From Eupeodes corollae (Eukaryota; Arthropoda; Insecta; Diptera; Syrphidae), in the NCBI RefSeq assembly GCF_945859685.1, contig NC_079148.1, positions 90,153,007 through 90,217,006 of the forward strand: 64,000 nt of DNA. Direction: 5' to 3'. Shown in pieces: positions 1 through 11,939 of this stretch. The first letter of the stretch is position 1, and the number at the start of each line of letters is the position of its first letter. The notes beneath the pieces were generated by a model that was not told the origin of the DNA, searched no databases, and worked only from the letters and a program-made list of their open reading frames with translations. Position numbers and translations under genes: made by a program.

Positions 1-1664
1 CAGGTTTTTCTCAAAACCCACCTCTGTCTATCAACTCCTACTCTCACCTCTCCGCGGTGAACATCGGGTGCGTAGTACCTCAATTGGAGATTGGGTTCCA
101 ACCCCAGTGGAAAGTTGTTGGGGCAGCAAACGAAAGAGGGGGAGAGGTGTTTTCACTAAGGCACCTCTTTTTATCCAGGCGGCAGCGGACGAATTGTCGA
201 GATGGAATCAACGGTGGCATCTACAGTTCCAGTAAGGTTGAACTACATATTCGGAGCCCAGGCCTGTAAGGAGCGGTTTATCTGGCTCCCCTTCCTTGGA
301 GTTATACTAAGAATCTGGCCCTCCAGGTTGGGGGTTGTGCCGTTCGGTTGACTTCCTGGCCACGTAAAAACTACCTTTAGTTGCGAAGCACCAACAAGTC
401 TCGGATACGGACGGATTCACTGTTGGATATGGAAAGATCACTTTTCCAAATCATATAATGGCGATGACGAACCGAATTCCGCTGTAAGGGAGATAGAACC
501 ACTCGAACTCAACGACGCAGGTCAACAATTCCGTCCTTATCAGTGTGGCTTCAGACCAGGAAAGTCCACTATCGACCAAATATTCACACTACGGCAGATC
601 TTGGAAAAAACCCAGGAGTTTCAAATCGATACCCACCATCTCTTTATCGATTTTAAATCCGCGTATGACAGCACCTATAAGGCATCCCTGTCAAACTTAT
701 CGATTTGTGCAGAATGACGATGGAGAATGCACGCTGCTCTATCTATCTTACCGATTCATTTGATGTCAAAAAAGGTTTTAGACAAGATGATAAACTGTCA
801 TGCGATCTCTTCAACATCGTTCTGGAAAGAATTGTGCAAAACTCAACCGTCAACACTAGAGGCACAATCTTCCAAAGGTCCATCCAATTACTCGGATACG
901 CAGATGATATTGACATAATTGGAAGATCAAAGCGTGATGTCAGTGGAGCGTTTTTGAGCATTGAGACGAAGCGAAGAAGATGTGTATAGTGGTCAATGAG
1001 GGCAAAACCAAGTATACGCTGTCATCAAAAAAGGACACTGAACAACGACGTCTTTGACAAAACGTCATCATGGACAGCTATAACTTCGAGGTAGTTAAGG
1101 ACTTTGTCTATCTAGGCACCGCTATTAACACAGACAACGATACCAGCGCTGAAATCAAACGAAGAATAACTCTTGCAAATCGCTTCTTCTTTGGACTTAG
1201 AATGCAATTGAGAAGGAAAGTCCTCTCTCGAGCATCTAAAATCACCATCTATAAGACACTCATCATCCCGGTTCTCATTTATGGCGCTGAGGCCTGGACC
1301 CTGTCAAAGAAAAATGAGAGCGTCTTAGGATGCTTCGAGAGAAAAATTCTTAGTTTGATTTTTGGTCCGGTACGCATAGATGGAGAATGGAGGAGAAGAT
1401 ATAGTTAGCAGAATTAAAGTCCAACGTCATGTAGAGAGAATGGACATCAACGCTACAGTCCTGAAGGGCTTCGAATCCATTCCCGAGGGACGGCGCAGTA
1501 GAGAAAGACCGCGACTCAGGTGGCGCATCCAGGTGGGAGAGGACCTCCACCAACTTGGCGTGCGAAACTGGAGACAGCTAGCTAGGGACCGAGCTGGCTG
1601 GAGACGCATGTTGGTTGAGGCCCAGGTCCACCCGCACTGTAGCGCCACCTTAAGTAAGTAAGTT
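1..1664 (+). mobile_element. Non-LTR retrotransposon (LINE) relic with 5' leader and (TAAG)n tail
   Basis: The first ~430 bases are GC-richer than the surroundings and resemble a LINE leader (inference). Reverse-transcriptase sequence begins near 436-530, so the endonuclease that would normally lie between appears to be deleted. The element ends at a GCGCCACC motif followed by TAAGTAAGTAAG, a tail pattern typical of target-primed LINEs. Frames shift several times, so it is dead. Its 5' end may lie outside the window. The clade is not resolved; the C-terminal region is of the type often annotated as craniofacial development protein 2-like or endonuclease-reverse transcriptase. Confidence 0.85.
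530..1661 (+). pseudogene. Broken reverse transcriptase of the LINE at 1-1664
   Basis: Around 535-675 the reading gives CGFRPGKSTIDQIF and then FIDFKSAYDS, the finger motif and first catalytic-Asp motif of LINE reverse transcriptases. A frame change leads to 705-989, which holds the YADD active-site motif at 897-908. The thumb region at 1070-1408 has VYLGTAIN and YGAEAWTL, and another frame change leads to 1380-1661 with the usual C-terminal basic block RRSRERPRLRW. The pieces are in the right order, so this is one decayed gene with at least three frameshifts. Confidence 0.85.
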
Positions 1665-1672
1665 CTTAAATT

Positions 1673-2335
1673 TTATTTTATTATTTTATGAAAAAACAGA
1701 CTGTTGGATAACTTAAACTAGTGAATATCGAAAACAATATATTTTATGAAATAAAAAAAGACAATATTTTTAAATTTTGAGAGTCGAAAGTAAATTTGTA
1801 TAGTGTTCTTTTTCTAAGGTTTTTATTTTTTGTATTTTTTTCAAAATTTTAATGAATGTTGACAAAAATATTTTTTAAAAGGTAAAAGTAATTGAAATCC
1901 AATAACTCAAATTTTGAAAAGATATTTGAGTCGAAAATCAATTTTCACCAACTTTGAGTAATGTTTTTCTATATTTCTATATTCTATTCTATATTCAATA
2001 TATTGTTTACAATTTAATTCAAGTCTCTAGCGTTTTTGGTTTTTGAGATATTTAGGATTTACCAAAATGTTCACCTTTTTTTAAACTGCTATGGTAAAAA
2101 AATCACCCACGCCATTTCCTTAAAAGCCGTTTCTGCATCTTTTTGAATTATTATCCGTATAACAAAATTTATTTGAATTCGATATCTCTACTGGTTCTTG
2201 AGCTATGGACGACGAACAAAACGCGAACATACGTACATCTTTCTAAAAATATTTTATTTTAACTCGAGAAATGTCAAAATTTTCAATTCCACAAATCAGA
2301 CCCATTAAAATATCTTCCTATGGGAAGTTAATAAC
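1673..2335 (-). repeat. R1k dispersed repeat, copy A1 (5' part, inverted)
   Basis: This minus-orientation copy of the ~1.0-1.1 kb R1k family runs from a piece with 'cagactgttggat' near 1697 to the family's left terminus near 2322-2333 (cctatgggaagttaata). It contains the conserved core (ctggttcttgagctatgg near 2190) found also near 13710, 18245, 24310 and 45300. Its right end is missing; the LINE's TAAG tail abuts at that point, so the LINE may have inserted here. Confidence 0.75.
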
Positions 2336-2339
2336 TGTA

Positions 2340-2846
2340 CGCAACGAAGAATATAGTTCTTAACATCTTTTAAACTTTTGAGAAAAATCAAATTGATAGT
2401 TTTGATTTTCGATTTAAATATCTTTTTTTAAAAATTTAAGATATTCCATCTATACTTATTTCATTTTATAAAAAATATAGTTTTTAAAATTTTGTAGTTT
2501 TGGAAAAAATCAAGTTGACAATTTGTCTACAAAAAATAAAAATCTTACTTAAACCCAAAAATTTCAAAAATTAAGAATATTGGCTTAGAACTAATTTCAA
2601 AAATGGATTTTGATATCAAAATATTTCACCATTTTTCTTTAAAAAAATTCAACTGATACTTAATCACTAAAACCTAAAAAAACAAGAAACATCTAATAAG
2701 AATTTGTTTTCGAATCAAGTATTAGGTAAACAAAGATAGATATTTACTTCAATTTATGTATTTTACACAAAATATTGTTATGAATAATTTATTCAAGTTT
2801 GGAGCAAGACAGACAAGTTGAAAAGTTGTCAGTGTGGGTCGCACCC
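2340..2846 (+). repeat. R1k dispersed repeat, copy A2 (3' part)
   Basis: This plus-orientation 3' portion of R1k ends with the family's right terminus, read here as aaaagttgtcagtgtggg near 2818-2837. It is head-to-head with copy A1, giving an inverted pair. It belongs to the sub-type carrying 'atcaagtattaggtaaacaa' near 2714, shared with the copies at 11.7 kb and 62.2 kb. Confidence 0.7.
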
Positions 2847-5767
2847 CAGTGTCTTTTTAAGGATCGATTTGAACTTTGTTAATAAGTTTAAAATTTGCAG
2901 CTTGCAATTCGTTGGTGTCATTTATAACCACTTTTTCGTACACTTCCTAATGTATCTCGGCCATATCAGGAGAATAGTCCCCACAAGTTCCTGGTGTCAA
3001 ATTGATATCGAATAACAAGCTGTACAAAAAGGTCTTAAGTGAAGAAATTGCATTTTTGTTTCTTTATTTGGTTTAAAACTACTAAAAAGTCTAGAACAAC
3101 TGCTAAATATCGTATTAATTTAGTCTTTAGACAATAAGCCAAAAACAACTCATACACTTAGTCCAAAAATTCTCCGTACAGCAGCTTAAATATAGTATTA
3201 AAAAAATAAATACTAGGAATAAATTTAAAAACCAAAATGGTAACATTGAAAAAAATGACTAGTTTCTGATTTAAGTCCTTTTTGTATAACATCCAAGAAT
3301 TTTAAAACGTTTTTCAATTTTTAAGCATCCCATTATCCCATAATAAAAGCGAATATATTAAAGAAATATTAAAAGATTGAGTTTGATCGCTGTCAAATGC
3401 TATCGCTGCCAAATTCAAATAGGTACATAACGCTTTTAACCATAACAGTATATCCTCTTAAAATTGGTCCACATGAATTGTTGCCTCCTTTAAAATAATA
3501 TTTCAATTTTAAGTTTCTTTATTTCATTAATTTAAGACAATAGTTTTGAATAATGTTCTTATTTTCTTTCCAGGTGAGTACCTTAACAATAATCAGGAAG
3601 CAATTACATGAAATTCTGGCACTTGATAACTTGGAGGAAACAATAGCTTGAAAGTTCAATAAAGACGGGCGTACATGAGTTCTAAGTACATCAACTTCAC
3701 GTAAAACATACAAAAGAAAGGATAATTTGACATCTCACATCTGATGTGGTAGAAATCCTCGTCCGATTCATAGTCATGGTCATGGTCATGGTTTTGTGCT
3801 CATAATCTATGCAACTTAGCTACATCACATATACAGACCATTATTGTCTCGGTTCATTAAATGCCGCCTTTTTCGCTACTGATCTTGTTAACAGAAAAAG
3901 CCTTCGGCGAAAATATATATGCATATGCATAAAAATAAAATATTCACTTTTCCCGCTTGAGTTAGTATTTAGTTTGGCGAGCAGAAAATTATCATCATGG
4001 CATCGTTCTTATGGTCAAAAACATCTTATTTATCTGCATCGTTTCACATGCTGTGTAATTTGTACCAAATGTTAAGTGAATAATGATGTTAATGGAGCCA
4101 CATATGGACTTCTAGCCTGTGGCTTCTTTCTATTTTTATTATTTAGTTTTTTTGTTTTCCAATGACGCCAAGCATGCCGGCCGCCTTGAAAGGGTCAGTG
4201 GGAACACACCGCCTTGGCCCGTCCGTGCAGTGATGATGCGCTGATGCTTTCACTTGACGGTCAAAGAGCTTTTTTTTTTTTAAGTTGTAACTCATGTGAG
4301 CATCCTCATCATTTTCATCTTCATTCTTCTATTTTTAAGATAAATTTTCTTTAATCAGAGGAAAGAAAAAAACCATTTTTACAATGGGAACTCTTGATGG
4401 GAAAATTTGAAAGATAATTAATTTCACGTTTGACCGTCGAGTCGTCGTCGTGTCCAAGTACCTTTCTAAGTACTTTCGAATTCAAAACTTAGAAAAATAG
4501 TAACAAAAAAATGAATGCAATAAACTACCAAATTAAAAAATTATAGTAATCTTGAATCAAAGCTGTTTTATTGCAGAGATCGGTTAGAAAGATTTTTTGT
4601 AAAGTTGTTATATGAATATGTAGGTACACTTCGTGTCAGATGGATAGGGACATGCTTTTTTCGTTTTTTATTTGACGTTATTTTCCAAACCCTAAGGTTT
4701 CTTGGAAAAACCCAAATGTGGAATGCATGAGGTATGTATATAAAGTTTGTATTGCAAAACATATGTTGGATACGCTGGTTTTTCCAAAGAATCTCATAAA
4801 AAGTTTCTGTTTGTTTATATGCCACATGGATATGGACAAGATATGAATGTACCTGTAAGACCATTTAAAGTAAAGAAAATAACAAATAATCTTATGGTTT
4901 AGGTGCATACTGGTTTCATTGAATAGATTAAAATAATTAATAATGTGTGCTGCCTCTTGATTTCTGAACTATACTTCAAGTAACCGTAATTTATGGATTC
5001 ATTAGGGCCCAGTACCGTTTGTATGTAGTTATGCACATGTGTATGTAGTTTTCTTCAATGATATCTTAAGAAATTTATGTAACACTTGCATATTTTCTCA
5101 CGTAAATCAAATTTTAGAGGTAAACTAATATTAACTTCTGCATGGATCTGTAAAGCCTACCGTTGACCAAAACGTTAAATGTTTAAAAATCTTCTATAGG
5201 TCGTTTTTGAGATGGATGACTGTAATTGATGTTTATGAATTGATTCTACCACTCACGGATACAGCAGCCACATTCGCAGCGCCCAGTACGCAAATGGAGA
5301 CTTTTATGTTGTTCAATAGCATACCAAGTCTCTTGAACTTTTTGGACAAACTTGCTTACAACTATGAGTTCGTTTTTTCGTCCAAAACTTCATTTCAAAT
5401 AATCTGCAATCATTTTGGATATAATTATGTTATGTTTGAAAATTGTTGAAAAATTTTCAAATCTTGATCAAGCGTATTGCTTAATTCGTTCCGCTGATTT
5501 TTGAAACACAATTTTGACAACCTTTTACAATTCGAAAAAAAGGCTTATAAGAGGCTTTTTTAATCTTTCATGATGTAGTTTTTTTTCCAATAAAATTCGT
5601 GGTTATTTTCCAAATCTACATCCCTTACTTGAATAATCTGTTTGAAAATTTTCAGTAGCTTAATTATTTTTCAAAATATTCTCGTTAGTTGTGAGTCTTC
5701 ATCTGCACATAAAGATTAATCGGAGTTTAGATTCGAAATCAGCCCTACAAATCAACTTTAAAAACAT
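2847..5767. other. Unassigned AT-rich non-coding stretch
   Basis: No gene or recognisable transposon protein was found on either strand. There is a short tandem TCATGG run near 3773-3792, and a GC-richer patch near 4160-4262 that stands out but has no recognised function. The short open frames here look like chance. Confidence 0.4.
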
Positions 5768-5935
5768 AAAGGAATTACATTCAAGGTTTTTCAAAACTTT
5801 TGATAGAGTCCTATGAAGACCCATAAAACACCTCATAACTCATGAGAAATTACAAAAACTAATCGTAAACGATACTGAAATGATTTAAACTGTACCTAGA
5901 AGTTTAAGATTTGTACTTTGAAAAATTATCAAACA
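5768..5935 (+). repeat. Dispersed repeat P, copy 1
   Basis: The segment starting ggaattacattcaaggttt and ending gatttgtactttgaaaa matches 43,116-43,263 along most of its length, with small indels. Both are in the same orientation. The family is not recognised and carries no coding sequence. Confidence 0.65.
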
Positions 5936-6109
5936 ATTTTGCTGTCTTCATAATTTTTAAAAATGGCAAACTTTGAAAACCTGATGTGATAGAAAAATTT
6001 TAAGTTAAGATTCTAATTGAGGATAGCACAGTTCCTTAAAAAAATGTTCTTTTTCTTTGTGCAACAGAAAAAAAAAGAAATTTCGTTGACCAGTAAGTTA
6101 TTCTTCTGG

Positions 6110-6720
6110 TGAATTTTATTTCATACACAAAATTTCACTTTTATCTTTTTAAAAATACTTTTGTCAACATTCAGGTAAATTTTGAAAAAAGACTAATGGA
6201 CAGTTTTTTTTACGAAGAATAAAAACCTTAAAAAAAAAACAATACTAAAACTTGGTAAAAATTTACTTTCCACTGAAACAGCTTTTCAAAAATTAAAAAT
6301 ACTGTCGTCCTACTATTTTATTATTTCAAAGAAAATATTGTTTTCGATATTCAGTAGTTTTTTTTTATAAAAATCCAACACTCCGTTTTTCATAAACAAA
6401 TAAAATCTGCAAGAAATAGTCCGAAAATTAGGTAAAAATTGATGTTAGGTTCTTGATGTCTCTCAAATTAATTTCATTCATCCAATTTGTACCAATCTAT
6501 GAAATGCTACTAACAAATTGGTAAAAAAAATTTTCGACTAAAAATCAATTTAACAAAACTGTATTTTCAAACTAAACTGTTTCTTGATATGAAAATATTG
6601 TTGGTAATTTAAAAATTTTTAAGAATAATTCAACTGACAACTTTTTTAACCCAACACGAAAACGTATAAGTAAGATAAATCTACAGACGGGATGGGAAGT
6701 TATCAGTGTGGGTCGCAAAC
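6110..6720 (+). repeat. R1k dispersed repeat, copy B (5'-truncated)
   Basis: This is the 3' half of an R1k element. It contains the block 'ttggtaaaaattgatgtt' region near 6430 and ends with the right terminus acgggatgggaagttatcag near 6686-6705 followed by tgtgggtcgca. The conserved ORF-like core is absent, so it is 5'-truncated. Confidence 0.75.
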
Positions 6721-8268
6721 AACGCAATGTTTTCTCGGAATTCTAGTAACGGAAATGTTTATAGAAATATCAGTATTTAAAAAATGATTGTGTTCCTTGC
6801 ACCTTATATTATGGTCATGAATACTTTGTGCCGTAAGTTTAAAACACGGCCAGATAAAGATTCAATAAGTTATTAATAGACCTCTGCTCAATCCCAAAAT
6901 ACAGCTTTTAAATCCATGCACTCGTTTGTCAATATGAGTTCAAATCCTGAAATACTGAACCAAGTTAGAATAAAATTTAAAAACCATTTTAACTTTTATT
7001 TGCACAGGCAATCTGGCATTTCAAAATGTACCTAAAACGAATATTCCATTATCATTTCCCTGCTTTCTTTTTTTGTTCTCGAAAAATAAGGTCACATATA
7101 TTCTATTGGATGATGGAGAAATACTTTTTTATAGCTACTACTCTCTAAAGACTGACATCGTCAATGGCAAACATTTTCATTTAAAGCCTCCTCTATTTGC
7201 CAATATAATACAAAACTACGGTTCATTGCCATTGAAAGGATATCCTTCTCTAAATTTTTTACGCTAACATTAAATTTAATTTAAAATGAAAAAAAAAAGA
7301 AAAATCTCAATAAAAAAAGAATATTTGAAATTAGGATTAATTCGAAGGAAAAGGTTTTCTTTCTTTCTTCGTATACTTATTGACGGAGATTTGGACTTGT
7401 GAAGAACTCTAGCATAAGGAGCTTCACATCATCAGGAATTCTAGGACAATAATATACCTTCACCAAGTGAAAATGATTTCTCTGCTCGGATGTATATTTT
7501 TCTCTCGATAAACATAATTCATAATTGATGAAGAATTTGTTGAACGAATTCTGTATATTATCTGGAATTTGTCAAGGACAATGAGTGGATTGAATATGCA
7601 TTAAATTAAGATTTGATTTGCTTTTGCTTACTTAAATATTTGCTGGTTGGAAATAATATCTATTGATTTTGTTGGCGATGGCAAAGCTGATACAGGTATA
7701 TCTATATATATTTAATTCTGGAAACAATTGTTCATACTAATGATTGCTCCAGCTTGTGAGTTGCAAATAGGTTTCGAGGGCTAATTTTTCGAACTGTAGG
7801 CTGGCCGAGTTATATTAATTATTTTATCTGCAATTTTATAGAAAGTGGAGTACTATATCAGTGGGCGCACCAAAGGTTGTGGAGGCTTTGCATATTATGG
7901 GATCGATTGTGGTTCATTCAGAGTGGGTATAGTGTTAATTTGGGCACGAAACTGAGAAAGTAGCTTTAATATTAAACCTTCCTACAGAAATCGATGTACT
8001 TTATTGTTTGGGCCTTGTTGATGATATTTTCTTTCTACAATTAATTGAGTTCTGAACTCTGCTTAACATTCTATTAAACAAAGTAAGGTTTTTCAGAAAT
8101 AGGTTTCGCAACAATGGATGTTTTTGGGAACTTTTCCTTTTGGCTGAAAAAAGGGTCCATTTAAATAATTTAGGGTAATTGCTGGAGAGATGTGGCGATT
8201 TCAATGTTGTTTTGATATAAATGCAAAGTTTGTCAAGAGGTTATTAATACCCTTAATATGTTTAAAGT
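6721..8268. other. Unassigned non-coding stretch
   Basis: AT-rich DNA with homopolymer A and T runs. I see no coding exon, structured RNA or clear transposon end. Confidence 0.35.
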
Positions 8269-8900
8269 TTAATAACAGAGCGAGCTTAAGCAAAATAGGG
8301 AAGGTTGAAAAAAGAGATACCGGTGCAGATTGGTCTTAAAGTTTTGAATATCAAAATGATAGGGAAAAACAGAGTTGGGTAAAGTATTCCACATTCTCGA
8401 TGTGTAGTTAAAAAAATAATTTCTATACTTGACAGCACGTCTGAAAAAAAAACTCAAGGTTTAACTAATGAGCATTCCTAGAAGTGCGAGTATTATAGAT
8501 AAACAGTTTAAAGGGGGGGGGGCGTAACTGGCTAAGTCGACAGAACACTGTTTTGTAGAAATAATGACAGAACAACAAAAGACATGAAAGATTTCTGCGG
8601 TGTACGAGTGTTGTGATGGTTTCGGTTATAGTTGAATCACCTACCGTTTTTTGGATTGTATCCAAATCACTTCAACTTCTAAGAGGCACCTCATTAGAAG
8701 TTGTGAACAATTTCTTGCACCGCCCGAGATATCCTATTCATCTAGTATAGGTTCTATATACAAGAGTTGATCTGTGATTTGTGTAACATTCATGGATAGT
8801 GGCATCTGGGGTGGGTTACGCTTTAATGACAGGATACAGCATTTAGTTCTTAAAGCATTAAATTATACAGGGTCTCCATTGGAAAATACTGACGATATTA
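8269..8900 (-). pseudogene. LINE 3'-terminal fragment (CR1/jockey-like C-terminus)
   Basis: Reading the minus strand, 8465-8665 gives HRRNLSCLLLFCHYFYKTVF, and after a stop 8269-8457 gives SRMWNTLPNSVFP followed by FKTNLHRYLF. This order (HRR..L..FYRY block, then W-N-x-LP-x-x-VFP, then FK..L..YL) is the standard C-terminal tail of CR1/jockey-type LINE ORF2. Weak similarity may continue to ~8,900. It is 5'-truncated as usual for such LINEs. A run of ten G lies at 8513-8522. Confidence 0.7.
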
Positions 8901-9463
8901 GAATTTAATGAGCTTAACATACGCTGCCGTTGTAGTTCCACATCCGAAGGTCAAGGATTTGCATCTAAAAAAACAAATACGTTAGCGTTTTCAAGAATAA
9001 TAAGGAGAAAGAGGAGATGCCGCATCTTATTTTAAAACGTTTAAAATCTAAGAAAAAAAAGACAAATACAAAATATATAAACGCGTTGATCTTAGCTGGA
9101 GTTTAATTTTCAAGTTTGCCAATTTTTAGCAAAATTTATACCCTTTACAGGTAAATTACTCCAAATGTTTTGAGTTTTTTGAATGCAAAATATTCAAATA
9201 TTCAAAAAACACAAGTAAAAAAAGGTCCACTACTAAAAATGAAACGATACAACGCTTTGAAATTACTAAACATACATACCAAGCACCTTCTCGGCCGGCC
9301 AAAGTGATATTGGTAAAAAATTTAAGCTTTTGGGACAATTTGGTGATTCAAAAAATGGTAACCGTGTGCGTCGGTCAAGAACAACTGATATTATTTCGGC
9401 TGTCGTTTCTAATTTGTAATAGCATATAATTCTCCCCAAAACGATATATTCATTCATTGATTT
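8901..9463. other. Unassigned non-coding stretch
   Basis: No feature is supported. Short open frames on the minus strand overlap the adjacent repeat and look fortuitous. Confidence 0.3.
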
Positions 9464-9763
9464 CGGTTTAAAAACTCGGGTTTCATAAAAATCAAAATGA
9501 AACTTCTCATTGGAACACCCGTATGTCATTGGTAAAAAAAGTACAGATGTGAAATAAGCATCGAAAAATCGATGTATTTGCACAATTTTCGTAATTCTGC
9601 TTTTTGGCGTTTTTCAAAACAAAATTCGGGTTTTATAAAAATCGAAATGAAACCTCTCATTGGAACAACCTATTTGGTCAAAATGTTGTGATTGGCGAAA
9701 AAAATACAAAAGTGAAAAAAGCATTGATAATTGAATGCTTTTGCACAATTTTCATAATTCAGG
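9464..9763 (+). repeat. Diverged tandem duplication, period about 150 bp
   Basis: Two head-to-tail units (about 9464-9612 and 9613-9763) both contain cgggttt.ataaaaatc, atgaaac.tctcattggaac and ttttgcacaattttc.taattc in the same order. The offset between matching CGGG motifs (9475 versus 9625) is about 150 bases. Confidence 0.7.
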
Positions 9764-9766
9764 ACT

Positions 9767-10065
9767 GCGGGATTCGAGATTCTCGACCCTCAATTAAAGA
9801 ACAAAGGGTTGGATTCGATATCCCGGTTTTTATATTCCCGTTTCTTAAAATCCCGATTTTAAAATCCCGTTTTTTTTAATCCTCCTTCTTATAATCCCGC
9901 CTTTTGTAATCGCGTTTCTTGTAATCTCGTTTTGATATGGATCTTGAATTAGCGGGATTTCAAAAGACGGGGTTTAAAAAATCGTTTTTTTTTTTAGAAG
10001 ACGGGATTATAAAACTTTTTTTCGGGATATTTTAAAAACGTGATTTCAAAAATCGGGATTCCAAT
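9767..10065. repeat. Modular foldback: ATCCCG / CGGGAT short-unit inverted arms
   Basis: From about 9820 to 9935 a unit of the type aatCCCGtttttta recurs roughly every 14-20 bases (seven or more times, some mutated). From about 9953 to 10,062 the reverse complement (CGGGATTtaaaa) recurs. The two arms could pair imperfectly around a short centre near 9940-9950. There is no ORF or obvious target duplication. Confidence 0.65.
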
Positions 10066-11663
10066 ACGCTCCCTAGAGCAAAACAAAACATGAGAAACTA
10101 TTGAAAAAAAGTTCTAAAAAAAGGATATTTAACTATAGGTCATAATGACCAAAGTGCCATAGCCTTTAGCCGTTAAGCAAAATAATATGAGTACTTCGAT
10201 ACGATATTTAAACACGAATATTCCGACTTTCTTGGCAATTTGTCAACAGAAATTGCACAGACGTAATTCTCATCAATTGACTTCAGTTCTTTGGTCTAAA
10301 TGCTATTTCAAAGATAAAAAATGATTTGATGTTGACAGTTTTCAACACTTTTAGAATTGATTTTTTTGCTCCAAGTGTCGTTCGTGTATTGAGTTTTACG
10401 TTCGTCCTTATTAAATCCCTTTAAAAATAGACTCACATATTAAAAGTAACTATGTAGAGTCTTTGCTTCTCGTGAATTAGTGCCTAGGACAGAATTTTCT
10501 TCTACATCATCTCCAGATGTATCTTTAATTGCTCGAAAAAATCTGGGTCTCTTGACAATCGTGACAAATTACCTTTCAGCAACACACTAAGTCGCTGCTG
10601 TGCTGCTGAAGACGACGACGCGACGGCAGAAGTATGACTTTAGGGAACATTATTTCACACATGTACTACTGACTTCTTCTACCTATGGGTATAGATTCTT
10701 AGATCGATTCTGGAATTTGCATGGTGCTGTTTCCATAAACATAGCTTCCATTTAATGAGCTCTTGTCAGGTATGTATGTTTTTATGCGTGGCTTAATATG
10801 TAGGAAAGAATAAAGTGTCTCGTCTATACGATGCTACGGCTACGTAGGAAATTAATTGTTTTTCACTTAAGCACGTGTAACGAGCTCTCTTGATAATGCT
10901 AAAATAATATATACAAATAATATGTCTATATAGAGCGACTCAAAAACGGATCAAGCATTTCAATTAAGCCGCTCCTAAGTCGTTCGGTTGATGCACTGCC
11001 ATTGCGTTTTATAGTTTAAGTTTTTGTCTATTTGCCGCTCTTTGCCATTTCGATACGTGACTTGAGGTAATTCGTTTTCTCTAAATCTAGATACTTTCGG
11101 TGTCTTTTTGAAAAAAATGAAATAAAATAAAACGAAATACCCACCACTATCCCCACTACAGGGGCAGCATAATATTGCGCTGAATTATCAAAGAGTACAA
11201 AGAAGATGTCGATCTTGATCGTGAACGCATTGAATGAGTCCATACCAGGAAGTTTTACATTGTATCTTATTTCTTATATACCAACGTAGCTATGGCACTT
11301 TTAGTTCGAATTCATTTCTTTTTTTTTTTGGCCAGCATCTGACCGAGGCCAATTAATAGTTTGTATGTGCTATGACAGGGAAACCAGAGCTTTTCACTTG
11401 CGGTATTATGCATGTATGTAAGGTGCTCCCATATATTCGGGTGATAGCTTCGCGTGTTTTGGTCTTTTGGGTAAGATTTGTGTCAGCGGCAGGAGACTTT
11501 TTTATTGTTACATTTAAAATAAAATATCTTAGTCATTAAAGGTCAAGTTTAGAATAAGACTCCACTTCGAAGATGTCTTGTACAGTGCAAAAAACAGGGA
11601 TTACAATTTCTAAGTTAAGGGTGGGCGTATTTTCTAAAAATGCAGTAACAGGGACTAGAATGC
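10066..11663. other. Unassigned non-coding stretch
   Basis: No coding exon or transposon end recognised. A CTGCTGTGCTGCTGAAGACG patch near 10593 is GC-richer than its surroundings but has no assigned function. Confidence 0.35.
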
Positions 11664-11935
11664 GACGCAGACTGATAACTTCCCATCCCGACTGTCGATT
11701 TGTCTTGCTTTAAAGTTTAACAAAATATTCATAACAATATTTTGTGTTAAATAAATAATTTAAAGTCAATATCTTTGTTTGAACTAATACTTCTTGAGTT
11801 GAAAACCATTTCTTTTATCAGTATTCTGTTGTTTTTGTTGGTTTACGTGTTTTGTTAAAAATTTATCTGTTGAATTTTACTTTAAAAATAACATTTACTT
11901 TAATTTATCATTAAAATTTCATATATGATCAAATA
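11664..11935 (-). repeat. R1k dispersed repeat, copy C, right-terminal part
   Basis: It starts with the inverted right terminus gataacttcccatcccgac near 11673, followed by tcgatttgtcttgctt, and continues inward until about 11,935, where LINE sequence begins. The rest of the copy resumes at ~13,335. The piece near 11,700-11,810 supplies the empty-site sequence for the MITE at 62.3 kb. Confidence 0.75.
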
Positions 11936-11939
11936 GTTC

